NCBI GenBank assembly: GCA_033961575.1
Contig: CM066736.1
Coordinates: forward strand, 88,023,352-88,087,351
DNA from: Aselliscus stoliczkanus
Taxonomy: Eukaryota; Chordata; Mammalia; Chiroptera; Hipposideridae
Direction: 5' to 3'
Length of the DNA stretch: 64,000 nucleotides
Shown here: positions 11,457 through 22,746 of the stretch, one piece after another
Position numbering within the stretch: position 1 is the first letter of the stretch
How the letters are laid out: each line of letters begins with the position of its first letter
Program-made: the position numbers and the translations under genes
Notes under the pieces: generated by a model
Databases searched by the model: none
Told to the model about the DNA's origin: nothing
What the model saw: only the letters and a program-made list of their open reading frames with translations

Positions 11457-11890
11457 AACCCACCGAGTGGCGCGTTGGTTAAGAGCTGGCTTGGGACGCA
11501 GCCCCAGTTCGGATCCCACATATAAGGAGGGCCAGTGACACTGCCCTCTACAGCTAACAACAGCTCCACCTGGAGCGGGGATGCTGTGAATCCCCGGGAC
11601 GACATAGTTGCAGCCCCTGCTGTAATGGGCTGCCTGCCATAGGGCTACAGTGAGTGGCCAGCAGCCAGCGTGAGCAGCTGGCAGCCGATGTGAGTTGCCA
11701 ACAGCCACTGTGAGCAGCCGTCCAGAGGCTGGCGACCCATCTGCCTCACTGGCAAGAGTGCAATGATGATACCAACATGGGCCAGTGAAGCAACATCCTC
11801 CACAACTAGACTGAAGAACAAAAGGACAGCAACTTGTCTGTACCCCTCCCCCAATTCCCCAATAAAATCTTTTAAAAAATAAAATAAAAA
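11457..11890 (+). mobile_element. SINE, A-long type
   Basis: The A-type tRNA head (CCGAGTGGCGCGTTGGTTAA) continues past CACTGCCCTC into the TACAGCTAACAACAGCTCCA body and ends CCCCAATAAAATCTTTT. Open frames on the minus strand here are SINE artefacts, not genes. Confidence 0.85.
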
Positions 11891-12103
11891 ACTCTGTTAA
11901 AAACAAAAAAAGAAATTGAAGAAGACACAAAGAAATGGAAAGATATTCTGTATTCATGGATTAGAAAAATTAATGTTCTTAAAATGGCCATATCACCCAA
12001 GTCCAATTTTAGTAAAACAACATGGATGTAAAAAGGTGTGTGCATATGCTTATGAGTGTGCATTTATTTAAAAATAAGGACTTTATTTTTTCAAACACAA
12101 AAC

Positions 12104-12141
12104 AAGCCAGCTCTTAACCACCACGCCACTCGGCTGACCCC
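12104..12141 (-). mobile_element. SINE A-type, 38-bp head fragment
   Basis: Only the first part of the tRNA head survives, in reverse (GCCAGCTCTTAACCACCACG). There is no T-run, so it is a relic or strongly truncated copy. Confidence 0.6.
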
Positions 12142-12479
12142 ACAAAACATATTCTTACTAAGATGCCAGAAAATACAGAAAGCAAAAGCATAAGAAGAAA
12201 GTGAAAGCCTGTAATCCCACTACTCAGAAAAAACTTACATTTCTATTTCTATGTATATACAATATACATTGTATATCTGTATATGTATACATAGAGAAAT
12301 ACATATATATATATATAACCCCCAATACGTATATGTGTATATATATGTATCTGTATGTATGTATATAATATAGTTCATGTGTTTTCCCTTAATGAGAGTA
12401 GACTAACTGTGTTTAAAGGACAATGTTAAATGCTTTATAATGTGTAGTACCCCATAAGGAACAGGATCTTGCTCAATTG

Positions 12480-12860
12480 TGATTTTCTTCCATTTTTTTT
12501 ATTGTGGTAAAATGCACATAACATAAAATTTACTATCTTAACCAGTTTTAAGTGTACAATTCAGTGGTATTAAGTACATTCATATTGTTCTTCAGCCATC
12601 TCCATCATCCAATTCTTTTCATCTTGAAAAAATGAAGCTCTTTGCCTATTAAATAATAATTCCTCTGATCCCCTCCTCCCAGCCCTTGGCAGCATTCTAC
12701 CCTCTGTATGATTTTGACTGCTCCAAGTACCTCATATAAGTGGAATCATGCAGTATTTGTCTTTTTGTGACCGAATTATTTCACTTAGCGTGCTGTCCTC
12801 AGGGTTCATTCATGTTATAGCACATGTGAGAATTTCCTTTGTTTTTAAGGCTAAATTATA
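12480..12860 (-). mobile_element. LINE-1 3' UTR fragment, antisense
   Basis: Classic reverse L1 3' UTR text: 'attgtggtaaaatgcacat', 'gtacaattcagtggtatt', 'ataagtggaatcatgcag'. No open frames. Confidence 0.75.
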
Positions 12861-13480
12861 GTTATTCACCCTAAACAAATGTAGTAAGATCTTAAATAGT
12901 TGTATTTTTAATATAAGAAGTAAAGAAGTAAACAGCCGTTTTGATTTTGGCTTATTGCCGTTTTACTATTCCAGCTCTTTTCTTTATATTTTTCACTTTT
13001 TACTCCGTTATCTCTGCCTTAATGAAGTACTTTTAAGAGCACAGATATCTGATACCTACAGAAAAGTATTTAATCTCAGACTATTCAAGGTAAATTGTTA
13101 ATATTGTATTTCATTGACTCTACCTTGCCTATGGTTTGTAAGGTATACTGTTATTTCATGTACTATTAAGATAGAAGAAAATATTGCCACTCGTTATTAA
13201 AAGATGAATCCCAATATAATAAGCGTTTCAGTGTGAAAAGTGTTCACCATAGAATCTGTGAAATATAATACACAAATGATCTCATCATACCACAATGTAT
13301 AGTAGCCTTGTACCTGGTATCCTATCTCTTGTGAAAGACTGGAATGAAGGAAATGATTTGACTATTTTGTATGTGAAGAAGCTGTTCAAAATTTGACTTT
13401 AACCTTGTTTTCCGTAGTTCCTTTTATATTGGTTAAGTTAGTAAATATATTTAGTGCCTACTGTGTACTAGCCATTCTAA
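12861..13480. other. FCHSD2 intron, no repeat recognised
   Basis: AT-rich sequence between an L1 fragment and a MIR. I saw no splice-site-framed coding segment, RNA gene or mobile element. Confidence 0.4.
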
Positions 13481-13484
13481 TAAC

Positions 13485-13860
13485 AGTAGCTAACATTTGC
13501 ACAGCTTTTACTATGTGCTAGACACTATTTTGAGTACTCTATTTTTTGTTTTGTTTTGTTTGTTTTTTTAGAGGGCTGTGTCTTCTTACTACAAAGAAGG
13601 TCGTGAACCGGAGCCGCTGGCGTCCCAAGTCAGCTCTTAACCACCGTGCCACTCGGCCGGCCCTTGAGTACTCTTATTTTAAATAACTAAATTTTACTTT
13701 ATCCCTGTGAGGTGGATAATGTTACTATTCCCATTTTTACCAAAGAGGAAACTGAGGCACAGAGAAGTCTAGTGACCTGACCAAGGTCATACAGCTAGTA
13801 AGTGGTGGAGCTAGGATTTGAATGTAGATTGTCTGATTCCAGAGTCTATGATGTCAGCAG
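13485..13860 (-). repeat. MIR SINE, antisense, split by a younger SINE
   Basis: MIR text occurs on both sides of a younger SINE: 'tagctaacatttgcacag' near 13488, then 'gaggaaactgaggcacag' and 'caaggtcatacagctagtaa' near 13745-13805. It is unusually well preserved for MIR and lies 140-500 bp upstream of the FCHSD2 exon. Confidence 0.85.
13562..13663 (-). mobile_element. SINE, A-short type, with a foreign 27-bp patch
   Basis: The reverse tRNA head (CAGCTCTTAACCACCGTGCC, CCGGCCC end) is normal, but the section that should read CACTGGCCCTCATATG is replaced at 13581-13607 by a 27-bp string beginning TCTTCTTACT. The same string occurs at 14227-14253 downstream of the exon. Confidence 0.8.
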
Positions 13861-13999
13861 GATTTCTAGGCACATAAGATGAATAAAATATTGTCCCTTC
13901 CCTCAGAACAGCTTATCAGGCATATTTGAGGGTGTATTTATAAGTCTACATGGAACTATTGTTACACTTTTGATAATGAATTTTTATTTGTGTTTTTAG

Positions 14000-14045
14000 G
14001 ACATTCAGCCAGAAGAAGGCTGCTATTGAAAGAGAGTATGCACAG
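14000..14045 (+). CDS. FCHSD2: FCHSD2 internal coding exon (F-BAR domain)
   Basis: This 46-bp exon is bounded by a T-rich acceptor ending TGTTTTTAG (13991-13999) and the donor GTAAGC (14046). It starts with one base completing a split arginine codon and encodes TFSQKKAAIEREYAQ, ending exactly at a codon boundary. From memory this matches FCHSD2 near residues 40-55, in the first helix of the F-BAR domain; the paralogue FCHSD1 has a clearly different segment here (SYSKQRAAIEREYGQ). FCHSD2 is a cytoplasmic F-BAR/double-SH3 protein that binds membrane phosphoinositides at clathrin-coated pits and promotes actin polymerisation through N-WASP. The preceding exon and the following one (beginning GMQKLASQ) were not found in the window, so the rest is intron. 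The reading is intact with no stop. The neighbouring retrocopy and transposons are unrelated to its function. Confidence 0.87.
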
Positions 14046-15100
14046 GTAAGCTTGGAAATGGAGGTCCCATCCTAGGTATATCTCTTCTTTATAAGGTAGA
14101 AGGGGTGATATGGTTGTTGGAGAGAAACCTTGGTATCCTTGCCTCTTCCTTTTCTTCTTTTTTTCTGGCTGTCTCATTTTGATTCCCCTTTTACTCCATT
14201 TGAATCTTCAGATGAGGAGCTAAGTTTCTTCTTACTACAAAGAAGGTCGTGAATCTTTTGGGAGAAGATAGTATTTACAATATTTGGAAAGTATTTATAA
14301 GTATAAATAATAATATATTTTACATTTTACAAGTATATATATTCATTCTCCCTTATATATCCCTTTCTCTGCAGTTTTATGAAAAGTTGATTGTCATTTT
14401 TGTTCAATCAGCCACTTATTCCTCATTAGGTCCCTGTTAATAGAGAATGGTGTGCTTTTAGTGGATGGTATGGCACTGTTTCTAGGTAAATTTAAGCATT
14501 TCTTTTTTTAATTTAATTAGAATCTTATTTGCTGTCAGCTAAATGTGTCAAGAAAAATTATACTGACATATTTATTATTTTGTAGATATGTAAGAATTAA
14601 TAACTTACCCTTCCTTGTACAAAAAGAGTTTAACATTATTTGGAAATTTTGGCCCTTACAGCAATTACTGTCTATGTGGAGTAGAATTCTAAAATTGACC
14701 CCCCAAAAAAATTTTTTATAAAAATAGTATTTGTAACACAATTCTAAAATGCAGGAGAATGTTAGAAGGAAAAATTAACACCCAGGAAATGCTGTACATG
14801 GTAACCACTATTGCTGCTATTGATATTCTTATTATAAATAATGAAATTGGGGCATGATTTTTTGGTACTTTGTCAAATTTTGATTTTAGTTTTATTCTAA
14901 TTTTATTATAGTTAACTAGGTAGCTGCCTTTCTCTATATTATTTGATAGTCTTAGAAGAGCTTCTCTATTCCTTGAAAGCTAGATAGACTCATTAATTTA
15001 GTCATTAGTTATTGAGTGCCTAGATATCAGGTGTTTTATATAATGAATAGCATCAGTTCTAATATTAGTGTTACACCTTTATTCTATGTGTATATAATGA
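14046..15100. other. Start of large downstream FCHSD2 intron
   Basis: Begins with a good donor site (CAG|GTAAGC). The AT-rich sequence contains the second copy of the 27-bp string at 14227-14253. No other exon, RNA or repeat is identified. The small open frames here have no recognisable products. Confidence 0.55.
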
Positions 15101-15104
15101 ATAC

Positions 15105-15240
15105 TAATAATGATAGCTAACACTTATTGAATCCTTACATTGTATCAGGCACTTTGCTGATTATTTTGTTTGTTATCTGGTTTAATCCTCTCAATAAAAC
15201 TGTGAAGTCAGTATAGTTATTATATCCTTTACAGATATGT
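15105..15240 (-). repeat. MIR SINE, antisense
   Basis: 'gatagctaacacttattgaa', 'tatcaggcactttgctga' and 'tcctttacagatatg' give the reverse MIR signature. Ancient, diverged. Confidence 0.65.
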
Positions 15241-15823
15241 TTCCATTGGGATCAAAGTATATGATCTGTTTTTAAAATTTAATATAAAGTGAAAAATTTT
15301 GTATGATACATTCTTCTGTAACATGATTTAAAGTTTTAATAATTGAATAAAACAGGTTCATGATTAAAAACATAGAATAGTACATTGAATTGTATGAAAA
15401 GTAGCAGTCCTTTGCCCCACTAACAGCCTTTCCTCAGAGAAAAGATTAAAAGCAGGTGCCTGTTTTGGTTCTCTTGTTAATCATTTCCATATCTTTAAAT
15501 AATGTGCTTATAACTGATTCTTGATTTATCAACTCTAGACATTATTGCTTGATTACTTCTTATAATAAATGAGAAATTAACTTCTTATTTTTTTCCAGCC
15601 TACTTTTCCAATATAATTTGGCACTATTTTAGTGCCTTTGTTACTTTTCTAATACCAAATGCTAAATTTAGATGTCTATTCCTTGTTCTATTAAATACAC
15701 ATACATATATTTATATATAGATATATTTATATGTGTGTCAATATATGTATGTATAGATGTATGTATAGATATATGTAATTCCACTGAACTGTGTGCATAC
15801 TTGCACAGTACATTGGTAGTCTC

Positions 15824-15934
15824 TTTTTTTTTTTTTTTTTGAGGGCAGTGTCACTGGCCCTCATATGTGGGATCCGAACCGGGGCCGCTGGCTTCCCAAG
15901 CCAGCGCTTAACCACCACGCCACTCGGCCGGCCC
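15824..15934 (-). mobile_element. SINE, A-short type
   Basis: An 18-base T run, then the complete reverse element with GGGATCCGAACCGGGGCCGC, ending CGGCCGGCCC. The 12-bp target duplication CACAGTACATTG lies at 15804-15815 and 15935-15946. Near-consensus and therefore young. Confidence 0.93.
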
Positions 15935-16097
15935 CACAGTACATTGAAATTACATTTTACAGAGCAGTCAGATTTACTCTTGAAAAATTTCTTTAAATGT
16001 CTATCAAGAAGTAGATTATTCCTGGTTTTGTTTATACTATTTTATATAGTTTATATAAACTACGCAAGGTACCTAATAATATATATTTTAAAATTCC

Positions 16098-16206
16098 CGG
16101 GCCAGCCAAGTGGCGTGGTGGTTAAGAGCTGGCTTGGGATGCCAGCGGCCCGGGGTTCGGATCCCACATATGAGGGCCAGTGACACTGCCCTCTTAAAAA
16201 AGAAAG
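16098..16206 (+). mobile_element. SINE, A-short type
   Basis: Complete head through CACTGCCCTCTT and an A-rich tail. AAAATTCC flanks both sides (16089-16096 region and 16207-16214). Confidence 0.88.
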
Positions 16207-16639
16207 AAAATTCCATAGAATAATCATATTTAAAAATTAAAGTGTTTCAGTGTTTATCTGCTTGGGGCAATTGAACACATTTATAGAGAGCTAGTTTGCT
16301 GACTCTTGTTATTTGTCGTTTTTGCCTTTTAGATGATTTTTCTCAGGTCTTCTAACTCTTCAGTGTTTTCACCATTAATTTTCAATTCGTTTCTTGAGGA
16401 TATTGACAAAACCATCTTTACTCTTTTACTTGATTGCCAAAACAGTGTTTTTATTTCTTGTCAATAGTAGAGAAACCCCTAAAATAATTGATACATTCTT
16501 TCTATGAATTTTGCCAGTATGCCCTGATTATATTAGGTTTATTAGCTGCATTCCCTATCTGCGGACATACCCTTGTTGATGATAGAGTGTGGTCATAGAG
16601 GACAGCTGCACTATTTAAATTATTTCCTTTTTTTTCTCT

Positions 16640-17545
16640 GGCACAGTATAGAGTTGAAAATTGCTATATTGAAATATACATATATATAATAAGATGGTAC
16701 TGTTTGATACATTTTTATGAAGTGAACATAGTCATGTAACTACTACCCAGATTAAGGTATAGAACATTACTGGCCCCGGCACCGGAAGCAGTCATTATTT
16801 GTACCTTCCAGTGGTATCCAGTACACTGACTTTTATCAGAAGAGTTGTTACCTTTGGATCTCGGACTCTTTTGAATTTAAATTGAATGGTATCATGTAGT
16901 ATGCATTCTTCTGTGTCTAGATTTCTTTCATCTAGCATTATGTTTTTGAGCTTCATATGTGTTATTGCATGGAGGAGTAGTTCATTCTTTTTTGTTACTA
17001 TGTAGTATCCACTGAATGAATGAATATATCACAGTTTATTTTTCCAGTTTACTGATGATTAAAATTTGAGTTGTTTTAGGTGACCGTTAGCTCAGTTGGT
17101 TAGTGTGGTGCTGATAACACTAAGATTGCTGGTTCAATCTCCACATGGGCCCCTGTAAACTGTGCCCTCCTTAAAAGGGTCAGTGATGCCATTGTAGCAT
17201 GAAAGCAATGTGTAACCAATGACCATGGCTGTTCCCCAATAAAATAAAAAAAATTGAGTTCTTTTCAGTTTTGGATGATTTTGACTAATGCTTCTAAACA
17301 AAAGTTTTATACATGTCTTTTGACATACATATGGATGCATTTCTGTTAGGTATACACTTCAGAGTAGAATTGCTGGGCCATTGGATATTTCACTTTAGTA
17401 GATACAGCTGATTTTCCAAAATGATTGCACCAATTTATACTCTCAGTAACAATGTATGAGAGCTCCAGTTCCTCCACATCTTTGTCAATACTTGGTATTC
17501 TCTAAAATTAAAGAGTTACATTTTAATGAGTATATAGTAGCATCT
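16640..17545 (-). mobile_element. LINE-1 3' region, antisense, split by a SINE
   Basis: Reverse L1 3' UTR: 'gaagtgaacatagtcatg', 'ttgaatggtatcatgtag', then 'agagtagaattgctgggcc' near 17360. A tRNA-Ile-type SINE interrupts it at 17081-17255. Confidence 0.75.
17081..17255 (+). mobile_element. SINE, I-type (tRNA-Ile-derived)
   Basis: The head reads GACCGTTAGCTCAGTTGGTT with the anticodon loop CTGATAACAC and GGTTCAATCTCC, which closely matches tRNA-Ile(GAU) with its A and B box promoter elements. A body of about 100 bp follows, ending CCCCAATAAAATAAAAA. Only one copy of this family is seen in the window. It is a retroposon, not a functional tRNA gene: the acceptor stem does not close. Confidence 0.8.
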
Positions 17546-17583
17546 CATTTTCTTTTAAATAAGCTTTTAAAAAATTGGCATAG

Positions 17584-17688
17584 GGCCGGCTGAGTGGCGC
17601 GGTGGTTAAGCGCTGGCTTGGGAAGCCAGTGGTCCCAGTTTGGGTCCCACATGTGGGCCAGTGACACTGCCCTCAAAAAAAAAAAAAA
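17584..17688 (+). mobile_element. SINE, A-short type
   Basis: Head GGGCCGGCTGAGTGGCGCGG to CACTGCCCTC and A14. Target duplication ATTGGCATA / ATTGCCATA on either side (one mismatch). Confidence 0.9.
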
Positions 17689-18459
17689 ATTGCCATAAAG
17701 CATACATGCAGAAAAGTGTGCAGATTCTAAGTGTATAGCTCCATGAATTTTCAAAGTGAATACATCCATATATAACTAGTACCCTGGTCAAGAAACAGAA
17801 CATTAAGACTGGCCCCAAAATCCCTGTTGTTCCCCCACCATTAGTGTCTTCATTCTCACACAATATCCACCATACTGACTTTTTAAAAACCGACTTAAAT
17901 TGAGATATATAATTGATATACAGTAAACTGCATAACTTACAATTTGATAAGTTTTGGCATTTGTGTAAACCTGTGAAACTGTCATCACAATGAAGATAAC
18001 GAACATGTCTATAACCTCCAAAAGTTTCCTCCTGACCCTTTATAATCCTTCCCTTCCAATCACTCCTCCTTGATTCCCTCTTCCCTGTCATCGTCGGACA
18101 ACCACTCATCTACTTTCATCACTATAGACTAGTTTGCATTTTTTAGAATTTTAATTTAATTCCATACAAGTGGAATCATACAGTATGTACTCTGTTTTGT
18201 CTGGTTTCTTTCATCCAGCATAATTATTTTGCAATTTATGTTGTTGTTTGTATCAATAGTTCATTTCTTTTTGCTGAGTATTATTCCATTGTATAGATAA
18301 ACCACAATTTTTTTGTCTGTTCACCTGTTGATGGACATTTGAGTTGTTTCTATTTTTTGGATATTGTAAATAAAGCTGCTATAACATTTGTGTATTAACA
18401 GATGGTTTCATTTTTCTTGAGTAAATACATAGGAGTAGACTGGCTGGATCATTTTTATC

Positions 18460-18602
18460 TTTTTTTTTAGCTGAGCCATCCTGCCACCTATTGGCAGCTC
18501 AGTGGCAGCTCAGCTCAGGCTGGGAATCCAACCGGCAACCCTGTTGCTCAGAGCTCACACTCTTGAGCGAGCTCTTAACCAACTGAGCCACTCGACTGGC
18601 CA
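18460..18602 (-). mobile_element. SINE, B-short type
   Basis: Reverse B element: T8 then AGCTGAGCCATCCTGCCACC through CTCTTGAGCGAGCTCTTAAC to CTGGCC. The duplication 'catttttat' / 'catttttaa' lies in the flanking L1. Confidence 0.85.
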
Positions 18603-18905
18603 CCATTTTTAACTTTTTAAGTAACTTCCAAACTGTTTTCCAAATAGGTTGTATCATATGTTCCTGCCAGCAGTATATAATTGAGAGTGCCAGTTGCTCT
18701 AGCCCCTCTCTGATGATATAGTTAACCTTTTCAATTATAGATATTATAATAGATTCATAGTGGTATTCACTGTGGTTTTAATATGTATTTATCTAACAGC
18801 TAATGCTGTTAAGCATCATTTTCATGTGTTTATTTGCTGTCCGTGCATATTCTTTGAAATACTTGTTCAAATCTTTTGCTAATTTTTAAAAGTTGAGTGG
18901 TTTGT

Positions 18906-21240
18906 TTTTTTATTTATTTTTAAAAACTTTTTATTGTGAAAAAATTTCAAGCATATATAAAAGCAGTCAGAACAATGAATTCTTATTAGCCATCACCCAG
19001 CTTCAACTGTTACCATTTCATTATGCAACTTGTTTCATTTATAGCTCCCCACTCAGTATACCTTGCTGGTTACTATTTAAAAAATACTTTTGTGAGGCAT
19101 AATTTATGTATCACAAAAAATTTATCCAGTTTTAATGTTTAAGTGATTTTTAGTAAATTTGTAGAGTTAGGCAGCCATCAGCACAATCCAGTCATCATAG
19201 AACATTTCCATCAACCCAGTGAATTTCCTGTACCTGTTTGTAGTCAATCTTTGTTACCTAAGGCAACCCATCAGCTTTGTGTCTCTATAACATTTCTGGA
19301 CATGTCATAACAATGTGCTCTTGTGGTATATAGTCTTGCCTGACTTCTTTCACTTAGCAAATGTTTTTGAAGTTTGTACATATTTTATCATGTATCAGTC
19401 ATTCACTCCTTTTTATTGGTGAGGAGTATTTCATGATACGGATATATGTTACATTTTGTTTACTCATTTACTAATTGCTGAATACTTGGATTGTTTCCAG
19501 TTTTAGCTATTATGTATAATGATGCTATAGACATGCACATACTAGTTTTTATTTGGACCTATGTTTTCATATTCTTGGTTGTATACCTAGGAATGGAATT
19601 ACCAGGTCATTTGATAAGTTTATGTTTAACTTTTTAAGAAATGGACAAACTGTTTTCTAAATTGTCTGTATAATTTTGCATTCCTACCAGCAGTGTGTGA
19701 AGGTTCCAGTTCTACATTCTCGCCAATACTTGTCATTGTCTGCCTTTCTAATTATAGGTTAAAATCATTATGAATAGTGCCGCTATGAACACTCTCGTAT
19801 GTGTCTTTTGGTGACTATGAATATGGCCTATTGGGTACATATCTAAGGAGTGGATTTGCTGTGTCATAGGGTATGTGTTCAGCTTTGGAAGGTAGTATGC
19901 AGTGCTTTTCTAAATCATTTGTTGCAGTTTACACTCCTACTAGCAGTGAACTGGCGTTGTAGTTGCTTTAAAATCTTTGTTTTGTCTGTTTTTCATTTTA
20001 GCCTTCGTGGTGTGTTTATGGGGTAAAGAATTTGGATTTGATTAGCATTTTCCAGATGACTAATGAAGTTGAGGAACTTTTCATATGTTGATTGGTCATT
20101 TGTGTGTTTTGTTTTGTGAAACTTGTTAAAGTCTCTTTTTGGCCTTTTTCTTATTGATTTTTAGTGTTTCGTTATATATTCTGGATTTGAATCCTTTGTC
20201 AGATGTTTATATTATAGATATCTCTTAAATCTCATGCAGAAATGTCATGTTTTGTGGCTTGATTTTTATGTCAGTTTCTTTTGATGAAAAAAGTTTCTCA
20301 ATTTTAATGAAATCTAATTTATTTTCTTTTATATTCAGTGTTTTTTATGTCCTATGCAATAATTAATTCTTCTCTAAGATGATATGTAATGTTCTGGAAT
20401 TTTTATTGTTTAATCTTTCACATTTAGTCCCATGGCCTATCTGAAGTAAACTTTTTGTGTATGGCCTGGGATTGGGGTCAAGATTTCATTTTCTATATGG
20501 ATATCCAGTTGAGGAAGTGCCTAATATTGAAAAGTCTATCCCCCAGCCCAACTATATTGCAGTGGTGTTTTGTGGTAAATTAGGTAACTGTATATTTGTA
20601 AGCCTGTTTCTGGATTTTATTCTGTTAATGTATTTTTAAAAATCCTTTTGCCAATATTACACTGTTTTAATTACTACTATAACTTTATAGTAAATCTTGA
20701 CATCTGGTAGTATAAAAGACTTGACTATTCTTGGCTCTTTATATTTCCACATACATGTTAGAATTAGTTCATTCATTGCCCCAACATGCTGGTTGGGGTT
20801 TTGAGATTGCTTTGAATCTTGAGGTCAGTTTGGGGACATCTTAACTATATTGAGACTTCTGTTGGGTTGTTGGAAAAGTCATGATGCATTTTTGCAACGA
20901 AAAACAGAAAAAACTATGTCATGACTTTTCCGACAGCCAAAAAAATCATGAATATCTCTGTTTATTTAGGTCGTCTTTAATTTTTCTCAGGTTTTGCAAT
21001 ATTTTAAATACTGGAAAGATTTCGAGTTCATCAAAACCTCCATTTTGTTGGAGACCTCTTCCTGAGCCTGCAGCCTCTTTTTTAAATCTGAGTTCTTTCT
21101 GCGATTGCTCTTATAGCTTTTATTTGAATATGTTTTTCTTTCTTTCTTGTGTTGGATTCATCAATTCTTGGGTCTCATTTTTCTTCTTCATTAGTTTACT
21201 CCCTTATTTATTTTTGAAACATTTCATGCAGTAATTTCCT
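18906..21240 (-). mobile_element. Composite antisense LINE-1 tract
   Basis: Several L1 3' ends and ORF2 ends laid end to end in the same orientation: 'ctttttattgtgaaaaaat' (18928), 'gaatggaattaccaggtca' (about 19592), 'gtgtcatagggtatgtg' (19861), then ORF2 text to about 21000. A mariner MITE is at 20862-20940. It is a set of fossils, with no functional frame. Confidence 0.7.
20862..20940. mobile_element. 79-bp palindromic mariner-type MITE, second copy
   Basis: Left end TTGGGTTGTTGGAAAAGTCA; the right end, reverse-complemented, is TTGGCTGTCGGAAAAGTCAT. Same family and size as the copy at 10086-10165. It splits the L1 phrase 'attgagacttct...aatatctctg'. The flanking TA dinucleotides have decayed. 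Confidence 0.82.
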
Positions 21241-21248
21241 AAGAAGGT

Positions 21249-21268
21249 TACACACACACACACACACG
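21249..21268. repeat. (CA)n microsatellite, left of MITE
   Basis: Ten CA units. With the longer (CA)n at 21504-21549 it brackets a MITE, which suggests that the MITE landed inside one CA repeat. Confidence 0.85.
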
Positions 21269-21271
21269 TAT

Positions 21272-21503
21272 ACTGAAGATGCCAAAAAATGTATACACAT
21301 TTTAAGAGAAGAGAAAACTGTATTAAAATTGTAATAATATATACCGATAACAAAAGATGAATACAAGTCATGCTTTACTTCTGCAATTACAAGAAGTGCT
21401 CAAAGTGGTTACCATTCAGTGCACAGACACTTCTGATTACGGTGAACTACTGTTTAAGCAGCATTGACCAAAGTGTCCACTTGTATACATGTTTTTGACA
21501 CCA
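21272..21503 (-). mobile_element. ~230-bp nonautonomous DNA element (GGTGCC-end family)
   Basis: Left TGCCAAAAAATGTATACACA, interior 'aacaaaagatgaatacaag' and 'gattacggtgaactactg', right 'gtccacttgtatacatg' then TTTTGACACC. The interior aligns well with the reverse complement of 47949-48161. There is no open reading frame, so it is a MITE mobilised in trans, probably by a Tc1/mariner-class enzyme. Confidence 0.75.
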
Positions 21504-21549
21504 CACACACACACACACATGCACGCATGCACACACACACACACACACA
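21504..21549. repeat. (CA)n with ATGCACGC interruptions
   Basis: CA repeats interrupted by 'catgcacgcatgca' near 21518-21531. Flanks the MITE on its right. Confidence 0.85.
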
Positions 21550-22020
21550 ATAATTTAATAAAGTTTTTGAAGAACAGGCTTTGAGCACACATAATAATTT
21601 AAGTCCCTGATATGATTTTAGAATGCTACACAATTTCCTTTATATAGGTATACAAAAGTGGAAAAAATTTTTTTTTTGGTAGAAGATTCTGGAAATCAAA
21701 TGGAAAAAGATCATTTGTTTTCCCCATCTTTTAGAAATTGCCTTTATTAATTAATGTTCTGTCATATAACCTTATCGTTTCTTCTGTGTACATGTATACA
21801 ATTTAATATATTGAGTGAATTTATTTCAAATTTATAAACATTGTTTTTTTCAGTGTATCCTTTCTTTACTTACCAATGTTTTATGAACAGCTTTCCTTCT
21901 ATATCATTATTGAAATAACTGCATATTACAATTTGGGATAATTATATTTAGTTTTCTTTATTATATCACCATGTAACTAACATTTTGTTGGGTGTTTAGG
22001 TTGTTTGTAGTTTTACTTTT

Positions 22021-22173
22021 TTTTTTTTTTTTTTTTTTTTTAGCTGAGCCATCCTGCCTCCTGTTGGCAGCTCAACGGCAACTCAGCTCGGGCTGGCATC
22101 GAACTGCCGTTGCTCAGAGCTCAGCTCGCATTCTTGAGTGAGCTCTTAACCAACTAAGCCACTTGGCCGGCCC
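22021..22173 (-). mobile_element. SINE, B-short type
   Basis: A long T-run (about 24 with the target's own Ts) then AGCTGAGCCATCCTGCCTCC to GGCCGGCCC. TACTTTT flanks both sides. Confidence 0.9.
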
Positions 22174-22225
22174 TACTTTTTTTTTTTATATAAGCAAATT
22201 TTTCAGTGTAAAGCCTGTATATTCT

Positions 22226-22342
22226 TTTTATTTTATTTTATTTTTTTTTTAGGGCAGTGTCACTGGCACTCATGTGTAGGACCCGAATCGGGGCTGCTGG
22301 CTTCCCAAACCAGCGCTTAACCACCGTGCCACTCGGCTGGCC
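22226..22342 (-). mobile_element. SINE, A-short type
   Basis: T-rich start, then GGGCAGTGTCACTGGC to CTCGGCTGGCC. Target duplication near TAAAGCCTGTATATTCTT (22209-22225) and TAAGCCTATATATTCTT (22343 on), slightly diverged. Confidence 0.88.
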
Positions 22343-22613
22343 TAAGCCTATATATTCTTAACTGTTACATTTATATACATTTTAAAATCAACTGGACATT
22401 AGAGCATTTGTCATTAATGTGGGAATTTCCTTTAACAACTAGTCTGCTAGTTGTTAAATTGAAACTATATCAAACATCTTTGTTTCCAGTGGTCTAATAA
22501 TGATGTTTGGTAAGACAGTATTATATGCTTTCTTTTGGGGAAGTCCCATAAGTTTGGCTGTTATTTGTTGTTTGTACATCCTCTAAATAGTCAAGACTAT
22601 TTAAATACCTCCA

Positions 22614-22715
22614 AGGGCTGGCCGAGTGGCGCAGTGGTTAAGCGCTGGCTTGGGAATCCAGCGGCCCCGGTTTGGGTCCCATATATGAGGGCCAGTGACA
22701 CTGCCCTTAAAAATA

Positions 22716-22746
<31 letters not shown>

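Larger units (their letters stand above)
9974..12020 (+). mobile_element. LINE-1 ORF2 fragment, sense, with nested elements
   Basis: Sense L1 ORF2 pieces run from about 9974 to 12020. A reverse transcriptase active-site remnant reads LFVDDMI near 11206-11226 (the usual motif has F-A-D-D). It is interrupted by an L1 3' end with a MITE (10036-10232) and SINEs at 10676-10786 and 11457-11890. Frames are broken throughout, so it is non-functional. Confidence 0.8.
17546..18905 (-). mobile_element. LINE-1 3' regions, antisense, with two SINEs
   Basis: Tandem pieces of reverse L1 3' UTR: 'cataaagcatacatgcag', 'tacagtaaactgcataac' and 'gtattattccattgtatag'. Interrupted by SINEs at 17584-17688 and 18460-18602. 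No intact frame. Confidence 0.7.

Noticed and set aside
15791..16183. 130-residue open frame joining two SINEs.
   Set aside because: It runs through one reversed and one forward A-short SINE and the AT-rich DNA between; no coding signature.
17081..17160. Functional tRNA-Ile gene.
   Set aside because: Good A and B boxes and anticodon region, but the 3' acceptor stem does not pair and the sequence continues into a SINE body and A-rich tail.
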